Source: Elymus sibiricus (Eukaryota > Streptophyta > Magnoliopsida > Poales > Poaceae). Taken from it: a stretch of DNA of 64,000 bases. Location of the stretch: the NCBI GenBank assembly GCA_039707655.1, contig CM077667.1, positions 155,724,642 to 155,788,641 of the forward strand. Reading direction: 5' to 3'. Each line of letters starts with the position of its first letter. The first letter of the stretch is position 1. Under the pieces are notes generated by a model that was not told the DNA's origin, did not search any database, and worked only from the letters and a program-made list of their open reading frames with translations. The position numbers were made by a program, and so were the translations under genes. Shown piece by piece: positions 23,495 through 36,230 of the stretch.

Positions 23495-26400
23495 GTACCG
23501 ACCTAGGAGCCCCCTTGATTGATCGAACTTGGCCGAGTCGAGTCTAGTTAAAACTATTTTGAGTCTAGTTATATCGGAGAGTAGGATTCTTTTACTCCTC
23601 TTCTATACTCTGGTGAGGTATTCGACTTAGGATTTTTCATTCTACTCCTCTTCTCGCTCAAATTTTTTTCATGATCACGCGGGTATTTTGGAAACTATAT
23701 GATGCCGATGTGACGGAGTTCTGTCTTGGTGCCTCCTGTCTGACTTGATTGTTCCGGGGAGTTGAGCTCCAGGGGATTCTTGACACATCGTTATCGTTCA
23801 GTTTCCTTAGTACTTAAGAACGCAAATGTTCAAAATTGCTTCAATACTATTCGTGGTGCGAAGAGTGAGGCGGCACCCAGTACTGGGAAGCGGGATCACA
23901 TGTACTGCCATCTTTAGTATCGTTGTGATTACGAGGATCTGAGGTAGATGAGTTTCCGAGACCTTTGGTTGTGTGTTGAGGGATGTGATACACTGGAGAG
24001 TAGTATTACTGCTAGGAGTTGAGTGATCATGTAAAACTCAGTGTATCCGTGTACCCGATCGCATAACTGAGATTTCGGGAGTTCTTTGGTGGGAATTCAA
24101 GTAGTTACTTAGGATTATCTTCCACAGATGATGATGTGAGGTTGGGGTTCGACATCGAGTGGTTCGCTTGTTGACGGTCTTTCTTACAGCGGTTCTCGTT
24201 GTGTCTTAAAGAGTCCTTGTAGCTTGCTACGACTCGGGGACGCTTCGTATGTCGTTTGCACTGCCTTGTACATGATGGCTACTGTAAGATCGAGCCCGTG
24301 TGAGCCTTACCACAAAAATGTCGAGTGAAATCTCTGTCATATATCTGTTTCCGGCTTAATTTGCAAGCCTCATCCTTTGTTTTGTTGGAATATGGTAATT
24401 CGTGTTGCTTCGATGTCAAGTGGTGAATTCATATCTTTTCTAAATGGTATTCTCATATTTTTATGGGAATGCTAATCCTTTGTTCAACCGAAGTTGTCAT
24501 GTCAATTTCTTTCCAACCGGTGTGCTTCTCTTCAAGATAATTCATTATCCCCAATATTTGCAAGATCAATCCTCATATTTCTTCCCGGAGTTCGTGTCAT
24601 GTGTCTCAAGTTTTCTTTGTTTTTCCCACCCTCCCGCCCTTTTTCTTCAATTATTAAATTCTCATTCAAGTGCCTTTCTTTTCATGAAACGCTTCCGCTA
24701 TCTTCTCTTCCGTGATGTATCCGGTGATTCTTTGTGAAGATGCTCAAGTGCTCAAGTTCATCATGTCTTAGTCTTCATCTTTGTTTTCTTTTCGGTAGAT
24801 TGAATTCTAGTTTTCGGGGCACATCATATCCTTGTCATTCTCTAATTGCTCTGCCATGTTGGACTTCTTATCCAAGCCTCTCTTGTTTATTCATATCTCC
24901 CTATTCTATCCGGAGTGCTGAAGATATCTCAGAAGTTTCGTGATTTCATTCAAGTTCTTTCAATTATTTCGAGGTTCTCACCTCATCAAGTTTTCATTTG
25001 TACCGGTGCAAGCTCTCTTTCTAAGCACTCAATTCAACGGCGTTTTCTTTGAGTGGGCCCATATCCCACAGGTTTTTTCCTAGGATCTTACCTGGCTCTT
25101 CTAATTTTTCCGGGGATCTCAAGTTCTTTTCATATATGACGTAAGAATGAATTCCATCAGTCATATTCCTTCTCCAAAATCACTGCTAAATCATTTTCAT
25201 TGTTGGCTCAACCTTTTCTTATTCATTATTCCGGAGTGTCTTGGTAATTCTTGATGTGTTCCTTGTCATCATTCTCAGCTTTGAAGACCGAAGGAGTGTT
25301 TCTCTTAAATCTTTGCTCATTCTCTTGAAGATTCCTGGTTTTAGCTTCATGCTATCCTCTCAATTGTTTTCATTCATGAGTAATTCTTTCCATATCTATC
25401 CGGAGCATTTCAGAGTTGTTTTCATTTCTCGATCCTCCGAAGGCCATCATTTCAGAAGATTTCTTCGTTCTCAGTTTTCAGCTTTTATTCTCAAATTCTT
25501 CTCAATTGTTGTCTCTTCGTTCGTATCACAATTATTCCGGTGCCTTGTTCAGTTTCTATTAGGCAAATCTTGTTCTCTTCATCCTCTTGTATTCCTATTC
25601 GTTTCAATTCTCACCGGTGTTTCGTTGAAGACTTCTTCAAGTTTGTTCTCTATCTCTCTCCAATCTTTTCAAGAAGAATAAGTAGTATGCCAAATCCGTT
25701 GCTTGCCATCAATTTAACTTGATGAAGGATACGCATTACATAATTCTTATTCTTGTTCATCAAGGTGTTTTCAATCCTTCTTTCAGAGTTGTTCATGATA
25801 TCAATTCTCGATTCTAAGTTGCTCATCTTTTCTCTTTCGGAGTTCCACGTTTTCTCAAGTATCTCATCGCGAAGCTTCATCTAAATCTTTGCAACGTCAT
25901 AATCTATCCTTTTCAACCTTCATTTCTTTTGATCGTTGTTTCGTATACGGAGGTCCTCACGGTGGTTCTTCAAGGATGTAATTCTTTCTTGAAATATTCG
26001 TCAAGATTCTTGTTGGAGGAGCTCAAGTATTATTATCTTGCATTTCAAAGTGCAATTTTTTCTCTCTTATCTTTTGAGATGGTGTTATAGCATTCTTGAT
26101 TCATGAGGAGTCTCGAAGAGTAGTTGACAAGAATGAGATATGTAAATCCATCATCTTCCTCATTGGAGCTATCTTGGATTGGATTTCACCTAAAGCACTT
26201 CCCAAGGATTGTTGCTATCATGGTGCTCATCAATGATCCAAGCTCTCAATGTGTCCTCTTGGTGAAAGAAGTTTTCTTCTCTTCGTTGATCTCAATGAAA
26301 CCAATTGTTTCTGTTGTGGCCAGTTGTCACCTCTTTATTTTGAGATGTTTTCCATAAGCCCACAACAAGTCTTTTCTTTTGTTGTTGATTTCCAACAACT

Positions 26401-26807
26401 CCGTTCAATTCTTCCTTCCAAGGATGGTTTCCAAATTCAATTGTGTTAGAAGTTGTCATTCTCTTCTCCGTTCTTTCCGTCCATCGATCTAGTTTCTATT
26501 CTCTTGTTACGGAGGCGTTGTGATATTCCTCTCTTCAATCTATCATCATATTTTGTTAAGTTCATGTTCCTTCTTTGCTTATTCAATAACCGGAGTGTTG
26601 TGCTCTCTTCTCAAGTTCTTTCCATCTCATCATATTTTGACTCTCTTGTCTACCGAAGTGCTGCCGAAATTTCTCTTGAATTCTTGTTGTTTCTCATATT
26701 TTCCTGCTTCTATTGGTTCCAGTCGTTTGTCAATGAAGCAACTAAGTTTTACCTCTTCTCTTTCTCTTCCCCTTCTCATTCTTAGATCTCGGGTCGAGAT
26801 CTATTGT
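23495..26807. other. non-coding interior of L
   Basis: About 3.3 kb without gag or pol. The plus strand from 24400 onward is T-rich and C-rich, with recurring GC islands of the form TCCGGAGTG or ACCGGTGT every 60-110 bp. Short plus-strand frames here (for example 24444-24737, 25241-25681 and 26453-26785) have biased Phe/Ser/Leu composition from TTC/TCT runs and no domain. Confidence 0.75.
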
Positions 26808-26821
26808 AAGTGGAGGAGAGT
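26808..26821 (+). other. polypurine tract of L
   Basis: AAGTGGAGGAGAGT lies immediately before the 3' LTR and is suitable for priming plus-strand synthesis. Confidence 0.7.
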
Positions 26822-29800
26822 TGTAACAGCCCGGGACCGACGCTCCAGAAGATTCCCCTTTTATTTCGTTTCTCGTCATGTGATTCGTTTTATTGTCGCA
26901 TTCAGCATTCGCATCATCCGCATAGCATCGTCACTCATTTTCGAAAACTTGCATCCGTTCGTAGCTGCCGGTTCTCTCTGTTCGTGTCGTCGTCCGTTTC
27001 GAGCCCAACCACACACGCACGCGCCCGCGGCATCGATAAAATGTTGTTTTCAAAAGTGCGTATAAAATATTCTCGGATTGGGTCGAAAGTTGGCATGCCG
27101 TCTTGTTATATTGTAGGTAGACCGCCTGCCAAGTTTCGTCGCAATCAGAGGTCGTTTGATACCCCAACGTGCGACTTTAGCGGCATCGCCATCGGTTAAA
27201 TAGCGGACGTTTCGGTGTTTTAAAAAAACTTGCCGCCGGGCCACCATCTCCCTCTCTTCTCAGCCCACACCCCCTCTTCACAGCCCACTACCGCCCTGCT
27301 AACCACCCCTCCGTTTCCGGCCGTCCGATCGAGATCAAACGGTCGAAATCGATGCAAAACCCCCTAACCCTAGCCCCCATTGTTATAAATAGATGCCTAG
27401 CCCTGCCAATTTTGGACCTAACCCTAACCCCTCCTCGAAATCCGCGCCGCCGCCAGCCTCCCACCACCCAGCCGTCGCCCATGTCTCCCTCCTCCCGCCA
27501 CCAGGGCCCGCCCGAGCCCATCGCAGGCCCACCGGGCCCGAAGCTTTGCTGCCGCCCGCATGCACGAGGGAGACCGAGCTCCCTCTCCCCGTGCCCCGCG
27601 CCCAAGGGCCTCCTCCTCGCCCACGCTCCTTGAGGCCCCGCCGGTCGACCATCGGAGCTCCGGCGAGCCGCCGCCGGTGAACCCCCAGGTCTCCCTAGTT
27701 CCCCCCGGTTCCTCCTGTTTTTTCCTCCTCCGTCCTCCCCGTCTCACCTCTCTCTCCATCCCTCTGTTCTGTAGCAAGCCGCCGCGCCATGTATCTGAAG
27801 CTCTGCTCATCCCCGCCTCTGGACGTCGCCCCTGCCGCCGGGGATCGTCGGATCCGGCCGGTACCTACCGGATTTGCGCGCCCTGGCTCGCCTGCTTGCC
27901 GCCCATCGTCGTCGGTGGCCCGCGTGATTCCAGCGCCGCCACCTCCTGCTCGTGGGATCGAGCGAGGAGACGACGACTTCGCCTCGCCTGGGCCTCCTCC
28001 GTTCGCCTCGCCAGGCCACGCGAGCGCCCCTGGGCCGCGCCTCCCCTCCAGCCCGCTCCGCTAGCCGCTGCACCGACCGGCCCATGAGGCCTGGTGAGCA
28101 CCCGAATCCAACCCATCGCCCCATGCGTTGTTTTGTTATCCTGTGCCCATGTGCTACTGTTGGACCTCTAGTCAAATTTAGCCCGTTAGTGTTTTTTTTT
28201 TCTTGTCCAACGAATTTTGTAATTATCCACGAATTAATAGAATTGCAGAAAACCCCCTGTTTTTGAATTGCTAATATCTAATTAACCGTGCATCGCATGT
28301 AAAAACTTAATACACGAAAAATGCATAGAATTTCGTGTAGATTCACAATAACCAACTTTCACACATGTTTAAAATGTTTATCTTGCTGTTTTCATTATTT
28401 GCGTGAATGCCATGCTAAAATGATTTATTTCATAACTACTAAACCGTAGCTCCGATTTTAATGATCCACATATGTAACTTGACTAGAAAAATGTGTAGAA
28501 CAACATGGTGACATTTATTTTGCTGTTTAACAACTCTAAAATTGTGTAATAGGCAGAACAGTACCGAAATCTTAATTTACATATCGGGACTTTCCGGAAT
28601 TGTTATTCGTTGTTCCGGCCTCATTTAAACTTGCTTAGAATTCCATGTGGTTTCATAATATCTTGTTGCACCCATGTTTTGAAATGGTTGTGGTTCTCAT
28701 CTTCATGCATTCTGCATTCATGCCATGCTAATCTTGCGAGTGTCATATCTTTTAAACCGTAGCTCCGTTTTAAATGTTCCATATATGTAAATCGACTAGA
28801 ATGACATGTAGAATCACATGGTGCATTTTGTTTTGATGTTTAACAAATATAAAACATGATTAGTACAGATCTGGACCAATTTCGAAATTAACATATGGGG
28901 TCGTTTCGGAAATGCTATATGTTGTTTCCGGCCTCATTTAAACTTGCCTAGATGGTAGTTTACTTATGCTTCACGTCTTGCCATGTTTAACAACATTAAA
29001 TATTGTCGTGTACCTAACGAGAGTTAACTAAATATTCGAATGCGCAGTTTCGTCAATATGCAACTCGTTGCATATTGAGCTTCACTTAATGTGTAGTACT
29101 TGATTGTTGTGATTGCCATGCCTTGCATATTTAAACTGGACATGCATCATATTTGTTTGCGCATTATGTCATGCATTTCTTGTGGTGTAATCATGTGTTG
29201 ATTGTTTGTTCCGGATTGCTTTTTCTCGATAGAGTTCCGAAAGCGTTCGGAGTGTGAGGATTCGTTCGACTACGTTGGCTCGTGTTCTTCATGGATTCGT
29301 TCTTCTTCCAAGCGGGATCTCAGGCAAGATGAACATTTCCCTGGATACCATTACTATCATTGCCATGCTAGATGTCTCGTTGCTATCGTTGTCTCGCTAC
29401 CTACCACTTGTATGTCAAGCCTCCCAAATTGCCATGAAAAACCTCTAACCCCTCCACATCCCAGCAAACATTGTTTGGCTATGTTACCGCTTGCTCAGCC
29501 CTTCTTATAGCGTTGCTAGTTGCAGGTGCAATTATTTCCATGTGTCAACTTGGATATCCTTTTGTTATATCACAATATTATTGCTATTTGATTTAATGCA
29601 CGTATATACTTGGTAAAGGGTGGAAGGCTTGGCCTTTTGCTCGGTGTTTTGTTCCACTCTTGCCGCCCTAGTTACTTGTGTACCGGTGTTATGTTCCATA
29701 AATGAGCGCTCCTAACATGCTTGGGGTTGTTATGGGGACCCCCTTGATTTTCGTTTTTAGGATAAAACTTGTCTGGCAAGGCCCAACATTGGTACTACAT

Positions 29801-30955
29801 TTGCCTAATAACTAATGAACCTGCATAGGGAGTGCTCCTCATGAGTGTTGGTCGAAACTAGAGCCGTGTGCGGGGCCAACCCGGGCAAATCGGAAGATGT
29901 CTATCAAGCCATTGTACGCTATGCTTATCCGGTCGTGTCCTGAGAACGAGATACGCGGCTCCTATCGGGTTCGTCGACACGTCGGGCGGTCTGGCTGGAC
30001 TTGTTTTACCTTTCTCGAACGTGTTGTGCAAGGAATTACGAAAATACTTCGGGCTATCTCGAGGTTGCGGTTTTCCAATGGAATTGCCTAGGAAGATCAC
30101 GAGATTCGTGGTCGAGGTTATTCCCGCTGCGTGTGGTTAGTTTGTGATGGATGAGTTGGAGCACCCCCTGCAGGGTTAAATCTTTCAGAAAGCCGTGCCC
30201 GCGGTTACGTGGCAACTTGGAAACTTTGTTTAACACCCGGTCATAGCAAACTAGAAGTAAACTCAAATAAAATACACCAACCGTGTGCGTAACCGTGACT
30301 GTCTCTTCTCGTGAGTCCTTATCCGGGAGAGATCATGGTGGGGTTATGTTTGACGTATGTAGGTGTTCAGGATCTCTTAGAGATCATTACTAGTTCACGT
30401 CCGTTTATTCGACAATCATCCCCCTTTATTCTTGTACTCGTAAGTTAGCCACTCAAATAAATGCTTAGTGCTTGCTGTAGCCTCACCACTTAACCATACC
30501 TCACCCATTAAGCTTTAATAGTCTTGATACCCTTGGAAATGAGATTGCTGAGTCCCTGTGGCTCACAGATTACTACAACAACAGTTGCAGTTATAGGTAA
30601 TGCGATGATATGACGTGAGCGCGATGCTTTGTTTGATTTGGAGTTCTTCTTCTTCTTCATCATCGATCTAGGATGGGTTCCAGGCGGCAGACTGAGATAG
30701 CAAGGATGGATGTCATTTTATCATTTGTTTTCGTCCGTAGTCGGACCCTGCTCTTCTGTATGATGTTTGGATATGTTGTTGTATTGATGTGATATTGATG
30801 TAGCTTGTGGCGAGTGTAAGCCAATTCCATATACTCATCTCTTCTTTTCATGTACTTGTAATGATATCCATTCTTGCAAAATGACGAGATGTGCTTCTAT
30901 CGCTGTCGAGGCCCTCGTGCCAAATTAAGGATAGGATCGCATCTTGGGCGTGACA
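26822..30955 (+). mobile_element. 3' LTR of L
   Basis: 4134 bp, collinear with the 5' LTR, with TATAAATAG at 27384-27392. It lacks a 39-bp stretch present in the 5' LTR near 22316-22354. The two sides of that gap share AGT, consistent with a small microhomology deletion. Confidence 0.9.
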
Positions 30956-30960
30956 AAGGG

Positions 30961-31461
30961 ATCCCACAACGGCCAAATTTAAAGGGGGACATGAGTACAT
31001 CCCCGCCCTGTCCAAAGGTGGTCTTCGCCTACAAAGTAGCTGTCGATGATGCAGAGGTGGGCTCAGCGATGACATCCGCCCGGCGGGGCTCGTGGTCTTG
31101 GTCTTGTTGCATCGGAATGGAAACCTTTGGGAGGCGCTTTGGGAACCCGCGTACATCCCTGCTCCCTTTATACCAAAGGGGAAACTTTACCGCCTGGCGC
31201 GCTGGCGCCCGCGTGTCCTTCCTTGCGTCATCCTTCACTCCTGAGGCCGGGTTCTTCATAGAGATCTTCGCTGCTCCGGAGGGGGCCTGGGGAGGCCCAC
31301 CCCCTGCTGGTCTTGGTGTTGTTCTTTCTTGCGAGCTTGGGGTCGTCGTGAGGGCCTTGTCTTGAATGGAGTCGGGCCAGGCCATGCTTGCTGACGAGGT
31401 GGGCCATGCCCTGGGTCGCAGGCAGGCGGACGTGGATACCCCCATTCCCAGAACGCCGACA
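30961..31461 (-). mobile_element. B2 3' LTR, part 2 (right of L)
   Basis: 501 bp, ATCCCACAACGG to CGCCGACA, continuing exactly where part 1 stops. Parts 1 and 2 sum to 905 bp, against 906 bp for the intact 5' LTR. Confidence 0.92.
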
Positions 31462-31843
31462 GTAGCCCCCGGGCCCAAGGCACGCTCGAGCTGGCCTCCG
31501 GGCGAAGCCTTGTGGACGGCCCGAAGCGTCGCAGGCCCTAAATGCCTGTGGGCCAGGCTTTACACGCGTCGAGCGCCTGGGCGGCGACGCCTCCGCTCCC
31601 CGAGGGCATCTGGAACCGCCTCATGTCAAACTGATGCGACGCCCGTGTGTAGCGCCGGCCATCATTGCCCTTCCTTGAATGCTGCTGCTGCCTCGGGCCT
31701 CTACTCCTCGGGCAAGCGGAAGTGACCCGTCAATCGATAGGAGAGGCGACGTGGATGGTACCGTGCTGATCGAACTGCTCCGCGTCGCCCGAGAGGCGCA
31801 CGACGCCTGCTCTCCCATGATGCCTCGTGGCCGCAGTTACGCC

Positions 31844-31850
31844 TATAAAT
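31844..31850 (+). promoter_or_regulatory. TATA box of the B2 antisense gene
   Basis: CCTATAAATCC lies 383 bp inside the 3' LTR and 107 bp before the ATG at 31958. It is on the strand opposite to the element's own genes. The position parallels the boxes in C, D and G. Confidence 0.5.
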
Positions 31851-32552
31851 CCACCCTGCCCCTAGCAAGGGGGGGGGGCATTGCAGTCTCGAGGTGTCTT
31901 CTTGCTTCCTTCGCTCCGCAAAGAAAGCCCTCTCTTCTCCCTAGCTCCTCCTCCCCCATGGCGTCTGGAGGAAGCGCTGCAGGCGCGTGGAAACGTGCGG
32001 CACTGCCGGCCCCCTCGCTCTCCTCCGAAGGTAGTGGTGGAGGGCCCTCGGGGTCGGCGCAAGTTCGCCGGTGTTGGGCCATGGTCGACGAATGAGTACT
32101 CTCCTTCTCCAGGGTGCCTGCGGCCAAAAAGCGGAGGCTCGGCGAGCTCCAAGAGGAGACGAACGCGCTGCGGGCCCAACTGGCGACCGCCGAGGCCGCC
32201 TTCCAAGCCACCCTCAGGGGCGAAGCGGAGGCCAGGGCGGAGTTGGCGTCCCTCCAGGCCCAAGTTAAGGAGGCAGCCGACGCCGTGCAGGCCGCTCAGG
32301 ACGAGGCGGCGCACGCCAAGATGCTGGAGTCCCAGCGCGCCAAGCAGTACCTTGACATCACCCGCCGTGCGACCAGCGCAGTGAGCCGGTTCGTCAGGGA
32401 AGCCCCCACGCTGCCGTGCGTGCACGGCAACGGGGGCTATCTCGACTTCTTCCGGAGGGTGGTGGAGGCACTGGAGGTCGGTGTCTCCCGCGTGAACGCG
32501 GACAACGAATCCGACGCGTGCGACCTCCTGGACCTCGCCGTGCCTAGTGCTG

Positions 32553-33858
32553 TAAGTATGGGGTTACTTGCCAGCAGTGTCTTAATATCTTCTAACGCAG
32601 CCTTTGCTTCGTTGGTCCATTCAAAATTCTTGGTCCGTTTCAGCAACTTATACAGCGGTAAAGCTTTTTCGCCGAGGCGGGAGATAAAGCGGCTTAACGC
32701 CGCCACGCAACCCGCCAATCTTTGGACATGCTTTAGCTCTGTGGGAATTGCAAGTTCTGATAAGGCACGGATCTTGGCCGGATTCGCTTCTATTCCTCTA
32801 TGGGAAATGATGAATCCAAGCAACTTACCAGCGGGAACTCCGAATACACACTTCTCCGGATTGAGCCGAATATCGTATTCGCGTAGGCTGGCAAAGGTTT
32901 GCCTTAAATCGTCGATCAAATTGATAACATGTTTGGTTTTGATGACCACATCATCCACATATGCTTCGACTATTTTGCCAACCTGTTTTTCGAGACAGGT
33001 CTGGATCATGCGTTGGTATGTAGCCCCAGTCTTCTTTAGACCGAAAGGCATTGTGTTGAAGCGAAACGGCCCATAGGGGGTGATGAATGCGGTTGCCGCT
33101 TGATCGGATTCCTTCATTTTAATCTGATGGTATCCGGAATAAGCATCAAGGAAACACAGCGAGTCGTGTCCGGCTGTGGCATCAATAATCTGGTCTATTC
33201 GCGGTAGAGGGAAAGGGTCCTTGGGGCAGGCCTTGTTGAGGTCTTTAAAGTCAACGCACAGCCGCCAGGATTTATCCTTCTTTGGTACCATAACCAGGTT
33301 TGCCAACCATTCGGGGTGCTTAATGTCCCGAATGAATCCGGCCTCTAGCAATTTAGCCAGTTCTTCACCCATAGCTTGTCGTTTGGGCTCGAAGAAACGG
33401 CGCAGAGTCTGCTTGATGGGCTTAAATCTTGCAATGCTGTTCAGACTGTGTTCTGCCAGCCGTCGTGGGATGCCGGGCATATCGGAAGGATGCCAGGCGA
33501 ATATGTCCCAGTTTTCTTGTAAGAAAGCTTGCAGCGATTCGCCCACGACGGGGTCGAGCTAAGCTCAGATGGACGCTGTCTTGTTGGGGTCCGTCGGGTG
33601 TACCTGAATTTTAATGATTTCCTTTGCTGGCTTGAAGGATGTGGATTTGGGCCTCTTGCTGAGGATCACGTCATCCTTGTTTATTGTTGACCGAAGTGCG
33701 GTCAGCTCTTCTGCAGCAAAGGTCTCACCTAGAGCCTCGAGGGCAAGCGCCGCTGCTTTGTTTTCGGCCCGTAGGGCTGTGTCCGGATCACTAGCAGTTG
33801 TGATAACACCGTTTGGTCCTGGCATCTTAAGTTTCATATACCCATAATGTGGTATAGC
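32553..33858 (-). pseudogene. pol: F reverse transcriptase region (truncated)
   Basis: The frame continues from the protease through stops at 33565 (TGA) and about 33559 (TAG) into an open RT frame at 33546-32553. RT motifs are in order: WRLCVDFKDLNKACPKDPFP, RIDQIIDATAG, FLDAYSGYHQI, MPFGLKKTGATYQR, the catalytic AYVDDVVIKTK (near 32970) and GFIISHRGIEANPAKIRAL. The thumb/connection SRLGEKALPLYKLLK follows. The catalytic YVDD is intact. The protein stops at NPILTA, where RNase H would start. The family is Ty3/Gypsy by the YVDD context and the CPKDPFPLPRID block. Confidence 0.9.
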
Positions 33859-35720
33859 CTAGAATTTTGTAAAGGCATCACGTCCCAATAGGGCGTCGTA
33901 GCCACTGGGGAAGGGCACGATGTGGAAGAGAAGCTCTTCAGATCGGTAGTTGTCGGGCGTGCCGAACACTACGTCCAGGGTAATACATCCTGAACAGCGC
34001 GCCTCCTTCCCCGGGATTATTCCCCGGAAGGTTGTGTTGCTATGTTCGATGCGAGATTGGTCGAACTGCATTTTTTCTAGAGTATCCTCACAGATTAGGT
34101 TTAGACCACTGCCGCCGTCCATTAGCACCTTGTGTAACCTGAAGCCGTCAATGATGGGGTTCAAGACTAGTGCGGCCGGTGAATGATCAGGAAGAATGGC
34201 TGGTCGGTCAGCATCTCCGAAGGTGATGGGTGTGTCTGCCCATGCACTTGTTGCTGCCACGTGATATACCTGTTCGAGTTTTTGAAGAGCTCTTTTCCTC
34301 CTGTTCCTTGAAGGGAACGTTTCGTAGATCGTCAGGACTTCGGTGTTATATTCCAACGACGCTGCAGAGCGCCTTTTAGACGGTGATGCCTCAAGGATGG
34401 CTTCGCCACTTTTTGCGATCTGCCTGACGACCCAGCAAGTTCTAAGGCTGTGGGTCGGAGCTGTGTTCAGCAATACGGAGTGTATAGGGCAAGGTTTGTC
34501 CAGTAGTCCATCCAGGACAGTACTTACCCCTGGAAGGGGTCTGTTCCTCTTTTTGGCGGGCTCAAGTTGGGCTGGCTGGTTCGGAGGTATCCTCTTTTGC
34601 CGATCTCCTCTAGGGTATTCGGCAAAGGTTTGTTCCGAAAATAGCCGCTCGGTTTGCCAAGCACTTTCCATGGCACAACACTTCTGTACCAAGATAGACA
34701 GCTCAGAAAAGTTAGTAATGTGCCGCTGCGCCAGGGCATTGAGGATTCCCTTGTCGTGGCAATTACGTTTGAAGGTTGCCATTACATCTTGATCGCTAAG
34801 GCCCCGTACGTTGTTTCGGGCGAGGAGTAGTCTGGCCCAGTAATGATGGACCGACTCCCCTGACAAATGTACAATGTCCGGTAGGTCCGGAGAATTGGGC
34901 TCTGAAGCGATGCTCGAGTCATCGGCTTGGGAGGTGGGTGGGAGAAAGGTTGACCCCACGCCACGGTGGGAGTTCGGAATTATGGATTCCGAACTGTGTG
35001 ATAGATCAGGGACCGACACCGGACTGTTGCTGGAGTGGACGCCAGAGGCTGGGTCGCGAGCAAGGTTTCGGTGATCGGAAATTGGAGTATGAACCGTTTT
35101 TAATTCCGGTAGTTGGGAGGTCGAGCCCCCCGCCGGACACTCGATGGTGGCGACAAGGTGGGTGACCGTGGGGGCGCGAATTTCCCTATCATCGGGTTTA
35201 AGCCCGAGCCGGTCATAGACCGGGGTCAGGTCATCGGCCATCCCCATAGTCTCCATTCGATCAAACAACTCGTTGAGAAACGAGGCGATGGTGGGATGCG
35301 TGTTACTGAAGCGAGTGGGGTCGGTATGCGGCGTCGCCATTCCAGAGTCACGCGAGAGCGTTCTCGGATTCTGCTCAACCATGGTAGGTCCGGAAGCGAT
35401 GACCGGACCGGGTGGTCCTGACGATCCGGAGATAGCAACTTTATCTCCGGAGTAGAGGCCCAATATCTTCGGCGCCGAGGCATCGGGGTCTGCGGGCTTC
35501 TCTGTAAGAGTCAGGGTTTCCATCAGTACGAGTTCTCCCCGGGAATCAGCTGAGAACTCTAGGGTTCCGAACCTGACCCCTTGGTCGGGGAAAAAGTTTT
35601 CGATCTGGCATGGATGTCCGATCGGGTGAGCGCGCGATGAGATGTCGCCACTCACGCGGATCTCATCCGGGGCAAGAATTCCCCGGGCATAGATTTTGCT
35701 GTTGAAGACGCCATCGATTC
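33859..35720 (-). pseudogene. gag-pr: F gag-protease with internal gag deletion
   Basis: An open frame of 598 codons starts at the first in-frame Met (35655) and can be read upstream to about 35720. The ATG that would match C's start lies one base out of frame, so there is a frameshift near the start. Compared with C, the first half of the capsid core is missing. The fused sequence passes from an N-terminal Ser/Pro-rich region straight to GESVHHYWARLLLARNNVRG. The protease has VLMDGGSGLNLICEDTLEKM and YDALLGRDAFTKF, then a TAG at 33859-33861. Despite the deletion the frame stays open for about 1.8 kb. Confidence 0.8.
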
Positions 35721-35760
35721 CTTCTTGTGATCATAGCGGAACTCTCAATGAAAGCACCAA

Positions 35761-36230
35761 TGTCGGTGTCAAAACCGGCGGATCTCGGGTAGGGGGTCCT
35801 GAACTGTGATACTTGGATCGACGATAGCAAGAGACGAAGGGGACAAGGTTTTACCCAGGTTCGGGCCCTCCTATGGAGGTAATACCCTACGTCCTGCTTG
35901 ATTATATTGATTGTATGGGGATTACAGAGTTGATCTACCTCGAGATCAAGTAACTAAACCCTAGATGAGCTATGTTGTCCTACAACCTAAAACCCTCCGG
36001 CTTATATAGACGCCGGGGGCCCCTAGGGTTTACACATGGTCGGTTACACGTCGAAGGGATAAACATGAATATTCACTACTTTAAACGGGGAGGACACGCC
36101 ATGCTTCTAGAAACTTCCGTCCTGGAGTCTGGGCCTCCAATCAATCCCGTGTCTGGCAATCGGTCCATATAGTCTGGCCCATATTAGATAGGTCGACCTC
36201 CCAAGGACCCCTTAGTCCAGGACTCCCTCA
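35761..36230 (-). mobile_element. 5' LTR of F
   Basis: 470 bp, TGTCGGTGTCAAAACCGG to GGACTCCCTCA on the plus strand (that is, TGAGGGAGTCC to ACCGACA on the element strand). TATATAAG lies near 36001-36009 on the minus strand, and the U5 hairpin at 35867-35879. Confidence 0.92.

Larger units (their letters stand above)
19307..30955 (+). mobile_element. element L: large retrotransposon derivative (LARD, Sukkula-like)
   Basis: An 11,649-bp insertion flanked by TSD AAGGG (19302-19306; 30956-30960). The unoccupied sequence is preserved at 39983-39995, in the other B2 LTR. LTRs are 4171 bp and 4134 bp, and the interior is 3344 bp. A primer-binding site (TTGTATCAGAGCC, one mismatch to the initiator-Met tRNA type TGGTATCAGAGC) and a polypurine tract are present, but no gag or pol. 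This size class and lack of coding capacity match the LARDs described in barley and wheat (Sukkula); the family name is a suggestion. The LTRs are a few percent diverged by eye (7 differences in the first 190 bp). Confidence 0.88.
32553..36230 (-). mobile_element. element F: 3'-truncated C-family Gypsy element with RT
   Basis: The 5' LTR (35761-36230, 470 bp) is nearly identical in layout to that of C. Leftward (minus strand) come gag, protease and RT. The sequence ends abruptly inside the region before RNase H and joins B2's accessory gene at about 32550. RNase H, integrase and the 3' LTR are missing, so a deletion removed the 3' half. A TSD candidate TCGGG lies right of the LTR, with its partner lost. 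This is the only C-type copy in the window with polymerase sequence. Confidence 0.85.

Noticed and set aside
24440..26790. Plus-strand ORFs of 66-181 codons in the LARD interior
   Set aside because: Composition is Phe/Ser/Leu from T/C-rich DNA, with no domains.
32540..32560. GTAAGT splice donor at the left F junction
   Set aside because: It belongs to F's RT coding sequence read backwards; the resemblance to a donor is fortuitous at an insertion junction.
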